64,000 nucleotides of DNA from Sphingopyxis sp. GTDB taxonomy: Bacteria > Pseudomonadota > Alphaproteobacteria > Sphingomonadales > Sphingomonadaceae. Position numbers and translations under genes: made by a program. Below the pieces are notes generated by a model, which saw only the letters and a list, made by a program, of their open reading frames with translations, was not told the DNA's origin and searched no databases. Each line of letters opens with the position of its first letter. Position 1 is the first letter of the stretch. This document shows, in pieces, positions 58,654 to 64,000 of this stretch. The stretch covers positions 1-64,000 of the forward strand of contig NZ_JAIBES010000151.1 in the NCBI RefSeq assembly GCF_019459305.1, given 5' to 3'.

Positions 58654-59403
58654 ATGATCCTCGCCTGCCCGTCCTGCCGCACACGTTATGTCGTCCCCGA
58701 TACGGCGATCGGCCCAACGGGGCGCACCGTGCGCTGCGCCAGTTGTCGCCACAGCTGGTTTCAGGAGCCCGCCAAGATCGATCCGGCAGCGGCTGCGCCT
58801 GTGGTTGAGCCGGTCGCGGCCCCGGCAGCCAAACCCGCGCCATCCTTTACCGAAAGCCCGGCGTCGGTGGCTGAGCCGCCGCCGTCGCCACCCCAAGCCT
58901 TTGCCGCCGATCCGGCACCGCGGCCGGCGCCCACGATCGTTGACGAAGCGCCGCTGCCGTTCCGACGCCCGCGCCGCAACCCGGCTAAGCGCTGGACGCT
59001 GATCGCCGCAAGCGCCGCGGCATTGATGATCACCGCGACCGCTGGGCTCACTTATTTCGGCCTGCCCAGCTGGGCACAGGGGCTGGGGCTGCCCGGCATG
59101 ACTGCCGAGCCCGATCTGGTGATCGAACTACCCCCCAATCAGGATCATCGCGAACTCGCCGATGGCACCATCTATTTCGCAGCATCGGGGGTGATCATCA
59201 ATCCGACCGACCGCGAACAACGCGTCCCGCCGATCCTTGCCGAATTGCGCGATGCGCAAGGGACGATCGTCTATAGCTGGACGATCAAGCCGCCGGTGCG
59301 GATGCTGCCGCCCAATGAAAAGGTCAATTTCAGCGAGGCTAAGCTCGACATTCCGCGCCGCGCCACGCAGCTGACGGTCAGCTGGGCTTTGCCGAAAAGC
59401 TAA
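58654..59403 (+). CDS. MJ0042-type zinc-ribbon membrane protein with DUF3426-like C-terminus
   Basis: [71 protein letters not shown]. Confidence 0.88.
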   Translation: MILACPSCRTRYVVPDTAIGPTGRTVRCASCRHSWFQEPAKIDPAAAAPVVEPVAAPAAKPAPSFTESPASVAEPPPSPPQAFAADPAPRPAPTIVDEAPLPFRRPRRNPAKRWTLIAASAAALMITATAGLTYFGLPSWAQGLGLPGMTAEPDLVIELPPNQDHRELADGTIYFAASGVIINPTDREQRVPPILAELRDAQGTIVYSWTIKPPVRMLPPNEKVNFSEAKLDIPRRATQLTVSWALPKS

Positions 59404-59435
59404 GTCTTACAAAGATTTGGCATGACGCCACGCCG

Positions 59436-60500
59436 TCATAAACTCAGCGCAGCGGCCAGCGACAACAGAAAACTGGTCACCGTCGCGACGACGATCGGCG
59501 CAAAGCTGCGCCACCCCTGATCGAGCAGCAGATGCAGCCGCGCCTTCATCGCGGTCGCGACGATTGCGAGCAGGAGCAGCGCCTGCGCACCCGTTGCGGC
59601 TCCGTCCTGAACGGGCACGGGAATGGCGACAAGTGAATTGATCGCAGCGACAGCGAGGAAGCCGACGATAAACCAAGGCAGCCGGAGCGGGATTTTCCGC
59701 GTCCCATCGCTTTCACCGCGGCGCCCCAGCCACAGCGCGACAAGCATCAGCATGGGAGCGAGCAGCGCGACGCGGGTCAGCTTGACGATTGTCGCCACCT
59801 CACCCGCCGCTGGCGAGAAGGAAAAACCACCGCCAATCGCCTGCGCGACATCATGGATCGAAGCGCCGATCAGGAACCCCGCTTGCGCGTCGGTCAACGC
59901 CAGCTCGGCGGCGAGCACCGGATAAAGCGTCATCGCAAAGGCGCTGGCGACGGTGATGCCGACCAAAGTCAGCGTGAAACGCGCCTGATCGACGCGCTTG
60001 TCGCCGATCAGCGAATATAGCGCGAGCGCCGCCGATGCGCCGCAAATCGCGGTCGCGCCGCCCGCGAGCAGCGCCGCGTGGCGGTCCTGCACGAACAGCC
60101 GCGCGGTCGCGACGGTGACGACGATGACCGCGAGCATGATCAGCACGAGCAGCGCAAAGGGCAGCGGGCCGAGCTCGACCAGCTGGTCGGCGGTGATCCG
60201 CGCCCCGACAAGGACGATCCCGATCCGCAGCGCGGTCTGCGACATCAGGTCGAGTCCGGCGTGGGTGCGCGGATCCTGCGACAGAAAACTCATCGCCAGC
60301 CCGATCAGCAGCCCCATCAACACCAGCGGCGCGGCATAATGATCGGCGAGCCAGGCCGCGGCGAGCGCCGCGATCGCGGTGACGAGCACCCCGGGCAGAT
60401 AGTCGCGCCAGCGGCGTTTCGCGGGCGGATGCGCCTCAAGCTGCATCTCGCCATACAGGTCGGCGGCCATTGGCCAGATTCGTTCGGATGGTGCGTTCAC
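59436..60500 (-). CDS. YeiH/UPF0324 family putative sulfate exporter-like membrane protein
   Basis: LRIGIVLVGARITADQLVELG; GGATAICGASAALA; GFLIGASIHDVAQAIGGGFSFSPAAGEVATIVKLTRV. Confidence 0.92.
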   Translation of the reverse strand: MNAPSERIWPMAADLYGEMQLEAHPPAKRRWRDYLPGVLVTAIAALAAAWLADHYAAPLVLMGLLIGLAMSFLSQDPRTHAGLDLMSQTALRIGIVLVGARITADQLVELGPLPFALLVLIMLAVIVVTVATARLFVQDRHAALLAGGATAICGASAALALYSLIGDKRVDQARFTLTLVGITVASAFAMTLYPVLAAELALTDAQAGFLIGASIHDVAQAIGGGFSFSPAAGEVATIVKLTRVALLAPMLMLVALWLGRRGESDGTRKIPLRLPWFIVGFLAVAAINSLVAIPVPVQDGAATGAQALLLLAIVATAMKARLHLLLDQGWRSFAPIVVATVTSFLLSLAAALSL

Positions 60501-60603
60501 CCAGCGTTCCCCATGCCCATGGCGCGGCTTCGCACATCGCCGCGCGATGGTCGATAGGCCATTGCTGCGCGGGCACGCTCTTGCTAGAGGCCGCGCTCTA
60601 TTG

Positions 60604-60680
<77 letters not shown>

Positions 60681-60943
60681 TCCTCTCCCATTTCGGCGCT
60701 CGGGATGGGCACTTCTTTGAAGCGCTGAGGCCCACGGCCGTTTCTCTGGTCTCGCAAAGATCCGTACACCCAAGATGTACAGGGTCTTCTACTCGGGCAC
60801 CGGCATCTAGGACAATCGCATCGACAAGGCGCGCGCGTTCGGCATTCCGGCCTGGGATTTTCGCGTGCCGGAATGAACTCGTCTGCAAATTTGGGCGCGA
60901 CGATGCTTGCCGTCGGGCGAGCCGGATTACCGGATGAAATTCG

Positions 60944-61186
60944 ATGAAAACGGTTCTCGATCATCTCCCGGCGAGCAAGCAGCTCTAGCTCGATCGCTTG
61001 AAGACGATCCTCTTCGAAGAATTCGAGGATGCGCTCGCGCCTGGCACAATGTACTGGAAGGAAATGGGCGGGATCGACGAGATCATCTTCGGCGGCCGCT
61101 ATGCGCGTGGCGGCCGGGTCGATGATCCGGCACTTGTTTGGGTGTGTTCGCGCATCGGGCCCTTGGCCCGGTTGGATCAGGGTTAG
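60944..61186 (+). pseudogene. MNT-type nucleotidyltransferase (N-terminal remnant)
   Basis: [65 protein letters not shown]; in-frame TAG at 60986; damaged GSYARG motif. Confidence 0.65.
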
Positions 61187-61261
61187 TACCTATCTGGAAT
61201 TGGGCCTCGCCCGTGCTCATGTTTTGGGTACAGCAAGGCAAGATAGGTCGATTGAAACATT

Positions 61262-61873
61262 ATGACATTCTCCAGGCGCCACCTTCTTGGCGGTGGCGGC
61301 GCCTTGGCCCTGAGCGTCTTCGGGCCGGCGTCCAAAGTTTTTGCGGCGCTTCCTGCGCTTGGCGATAGCCCGGATCCGCGCCTCGTGCGCCACGCATTAG
61401 ATGCGCTCGAGCGGCATCGAGGCGCGATACGGTATCGCGATGTCATCGGTATGGTCGATTTCGGCCGCGCCTCGCAAGTTCCGCGCTTTCACATCCTCGA
61501 TCTGACAAACGGGCGGCACCGAAGCCATCTCGTCGCGCACGGTCGCGGCTCGGATCCCGATCACAGCGGCTGGGTACGTCGCTTGTCCAACGCGCCGGGG
61601 TCGGCCGCATCGTCGAGCGGTGCCTATCTCGTTAGCGATGATTATTTCGGCAAGCATGGGCGATCGAGGCGGCTCATCGGTCTTGATCCCGAGAACAGCA
61701 ATGTCGAGGTTCGGCGGATTGTCATTCACGCTGCGCGATATGTCTCGCCCGAAATAGCGCGGGGCGGTAAACTCGGCCGAAGCGAAGGCTGCTTCGCGGT
61801 AGCGCAGGCGGATATCGCACAGGTGCTTGAACGTCTCGGACCGGGCCGGATGATCTATGCGGCAAAAATATAG
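61262..61873 (+). CDS. Murein L,D-transpeptidase catalytic domain family protein
   Basis: Tat-like MTFSRRHLLGGGGALALSVFG; PRFHILDLTNG...HAARYVSPEIARGGKLGRSEGCFAV (HxxxYVS...SxGC). Confidence 0.85.
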   Translation: MTFSRRHLLGGGGALALSVFGPASKVFAALPALGDSPDPRLVRHALDALERHRGAIRYRDVIGMVDFGRASQVPRFHILDLTNGRHRSHLVAHGRGSDPDHSGWVRRLSNAPGSAASSSGAYLVSDDYFGKHGRSRRLIGLDPENSNVEVRRIVIHAARYVSPEIARGGKLGRSEGCFAVAQADIAQVLERLGPGRMIYAAKI

Positions 61874-62100
61874 CGAGTCTCCGTTTGAGGGTGTCGCCGA
61901 TGGAGATAGCTTCCGCACTTTTGACGCATGCAGCGTCGCGACGAAAGCGCGGACAGTGCCTGACTTCTCATGTGCGGGCAGGGCAGGAGTCCCAAATTCG
62001 GGAACTGTCGCATGGCCGCGCAGCGCTGTGGCAATCTACGTAATGCCTCGCGTCTTACCGCAGCGTATTGTGGGAATCGTGAAGATGGAGGCACGCGTTC

Positions 62101-62217
62101 ATGACGATTACTGCCATGGGGCCGCAGCCACAGGCGTTCGACCATGAACAAGCCACGCTCAAAAACCGCAATTATCGCACCGTGGTCTGGAGCGGACGCT
62201 ACCTCCAGCTGGCCTGA
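62101..62217 (+). pseudogene. Cupin-domain protein, N-terminal remnant
   Basis: MTITAMGPQPQAFDHEQATLKNRNYRTVVWSGRYLQLA*, then LMSIALG in a shifted frame; resembles cupin N-termini of the form KNxxYRxVVWTGxYLQ(L/V)xLMSIP. Confidence 0.5.
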
Positions 62218-62420
62218 TGTCGATTGCGCTTGGCCGGATTCCCATTGCCCTAAACGATCGCAACTTCGTTGCGGGTGCAGGTCTGTGCAAGCGCCGATGC
62301 CGCCGCGTACATCATGCGTTGTTGATGAGCGGCGGTCGAGCTGTCTCCGCAGTTGAGGCGCACGTTGCCTCCCAGCACGAGGTCGAGCCGCATGGCCAGG
62401 TTGTCGCCTGCCGGCGCGTT

Positions 62421-62556
62421 TGCGACGGCCGATAGGTTCCTGCTGGGTAGCGCAATGGATGTTGCCGCCGCCGACCAATATCTCGCGGCCGAGAAGGGCA
62501 AGATTCGGCGCTGGGGGAATATTTCTTCCAAAGTCTGCCGGGCGGGCGCATCCCAT
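62421..62556 (-). pseudogene. Agmatine deiminase C-terminal remnant
   Basis: NLALLGREILVGGGNIHCATQQEPIGRR resembles the agmatine deiminase C-terminal signature (GGGNIHCITQQ). Confidence 0.6.
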
Positions 62557-62758
62557 CCGAAGCGTGCCGCTTCAGTGGACGAGTCGCCCCGTCTTGGAGG
62601 CAGGAAACGCGATCCGGCCTTTGCGAGTGGTTTTTATTTCATGGCCTGACGTTTCGCTACCGCCGAACCGCAAGATAAGCCCCAGCGCCGGCCAGCGTTT
62701 TGGTGCGCCATGCTCGTCGAGCGCGGCGCCGACGAGCGAACCGTCGGTCGGTGCAAAA

Positions 62759-62962
62759 TTAGTCAGGGCGTTCGGTTGGCGTATCCTCGGGGTGACTCTC
62801 GGGCAGAACCGGCGCCTCGGGCGGCGCGCGGAGCGGCTGGGGTTCGCTTGATGGAGCAGGGCGTTCGGGGATGCGTTTGTCGGGCCTCTCCAGAGGCTCG
62901 CCTTCGGGACATTCGGGATGGCGGATCGGCTCGGCCATCGACTGGGACTCTGCGCAGGGCAT
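62759..62962 (-). CDS. Small proline/glutamate-rich hypothetical protein
   Basis: MPCAESQSMAEPIRHPECPEGEPLERPDKRIPERPAPSSEPQPLRAPPEAPVLPESHPEDTPTERPD; composition only. Confidence 0.35.
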   Translation of the reverse strand: MPCAESQSMAEPIRHPECPEGEPLERPDKRIPERPAPSSEPQPLRAPPEAPVLPESHPEDTPTERPD

Positions 62963-63075
62963 GCGACATCCTTTCCGGATCTTGACTCTCAGCCTCATCT
63001 GCGGGCGACGGGTTCGCTGCGCTATACGGTAGTTCCCCTAGCCGCTGGCATGCCGGGTTGGGTCCGATGATCCCG

Positions 63076-64000
63076 TCAGGGCCGAAGAACGAGCGAGCCT
63101 TCGACTTTCCCAGAGCGCAGCAAATCGAGCGCCGCATTCGCCTGGTCGAGCGGGAAGGCCGTGACATGCGTTTCGATCGCATATTTCGCTGCAAGCGCGA
63201 GGAAGCCCGAGCCGTCGGCGCGGGTGAGGTTGGCGACCGACAGGATCGATCGCTCTTCCCACAGATCGGCATAGGGAAAGGACGGAATGTCGGACATGTG
63301 GATGCCCGCGCAGACGACGCGACCTCCCTTGCGAACGCGCTTGAGCGCTTCGGGGACCAGCGCGCCAACTGGCGCAAAGATGATCGCGGCGTCGAGCGGC
63401 TCGGGCGGCGCTTGCGTCGAGTTCCCCGCCCACTGGCACCCGAGATCCCGCGCGAATTCCTGTCCGGCGCTGTCGCCCTCGCGCGTGAAGGCAAAGACGG
63501 AGCGGTGCTCGGCAAGCGCCAGCTGCGCAAGAATATGGGCGGCCGCGCCGAAACCGTACAGTCCGATACGGTCGCCCTCGCCCGCCAAAAGATAGGCGCG
63601 GTAGCCGATGAGCCCCGCACAAAGGAGGGGGGCGGCATGCAGGTCGCCAAAGGCGTTGGGTAGTGGAAAGCAGTAGCGCGCATCGGCGATGCAGTGCGAA
63701 GCGAAGCCGCCATCGCGGGTAAAACCGGTGAAATCCGGATCGTCGCAGAGGTTTTCTCGACCGTCGCGGCAATAGGAACAGACGCCGCAGGTTCCTGCAA
63801 GCCAGCCGATTCCCACCCGGTCTCCAAGGCGAAATCGGCTGACGCCCGCGCCCGTCGCATCGACCCGTCCGACGATCTCGTGACCTGGCACGATGGGAAG
63901 CGGACCGTGAATGTCCCCGTCGGCAATATGGAGATCGGTGCGGCAGACCCCGCAGGCAGCCACCTTGACCCGGATTTCGTCGGGACCTGGCTCGGGTATC
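63076..64000 (-). CDS. Zinc-dependent alcohol dehydrogenase family protein (5' end beyond window)
   Basis: IPEPGPDEIRVKVAACGVCRTDLHIADGDIHGPLPIVPGHEIVGRV; CGVCSYCRDGRENLCDDPDFTGFTRDGGFA; frame open to window edge. Confidence 0.92.
   Translation of the reverse strand, partial: IPEPGPDEIRVKVAACGVCRTDLHIADGDIHGPLPIVPGHEIVGRVDATGAGVSRFRLGDRVGIGWLAGTCGVCSYCRDGRENLCDDPDFTGFTRDGGFASHCIADARYCFPLPNAFGDLHAAPLLCAGLIGYRAYLLAGEGDRIGLYGFGAAAHILAQLALAEHRSVFAFTREGDSAGQEFARDLGCQWAGNSTQAPPEPLDAAIIFAPVGALVPEALKRVRKGGRVVCAGIHMSDIPSFPYADLWEERSILSVANLTRADGSGFLALAAKYAIETHVTAFPLDQANAALDLLRSGKVEGSLVLRP

Overview
This is a 64 kb, GC-rich alphaproteobacterial chromosome segment. Gene content and codon usage look like a sphingomonad (Sphingopyxis/Sphingomonas-like); that assignment is inference. 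Its organising feature is what looks like the chromosomal replication origin, of the Caulobacter/Rickettsia type, in the ppsR-hemE gap (~9.80-10.15 kb). The gap holds a cluster of DnaA boxes, a dense group of GANTC sites and an AT-rich tract. Genes switch there from a leftward block (dnaQ-coaE-aroE-maf-ppsR) to a rightward block (hemE-hemJ-rho). At 17.4-20.3 kb, three parS palindromes lie in the mnmE-mnmG-rsmG-parA-parB cluster. Most of the rest is ordinary housekeeping: hemC/hemD/mic60-like, gpsA/tsaD, metX/metW, hisC/tyrA, ftsE/ftsX, queG, an ABC exporter and acyl-CoA metabolism. Less ordinary items are: a ROSE-like RNA thermometer plus RpoH-like promoter on an hsp20 gene; a DUF4402 / PapD-like chaperone / usher operon whose usher ends in a region with a Ca-binding-type motif; and a CaiB/BaiF CoA-transferase broken by a 74-bp G-rich insertion that resembles cloning-vector polylinker. 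A gene-decay zone follows tRNA-Arg(CCG), with remnants of an MNT nucleotidyltransferase, a cupin and an agmatine deiminase. I found no CRISPR array, prophage or intact mobile element, and no clear-cut new multi-gene system. The chaperone-usher variant and the tRNA-adjacent scar are the nearest candidates.
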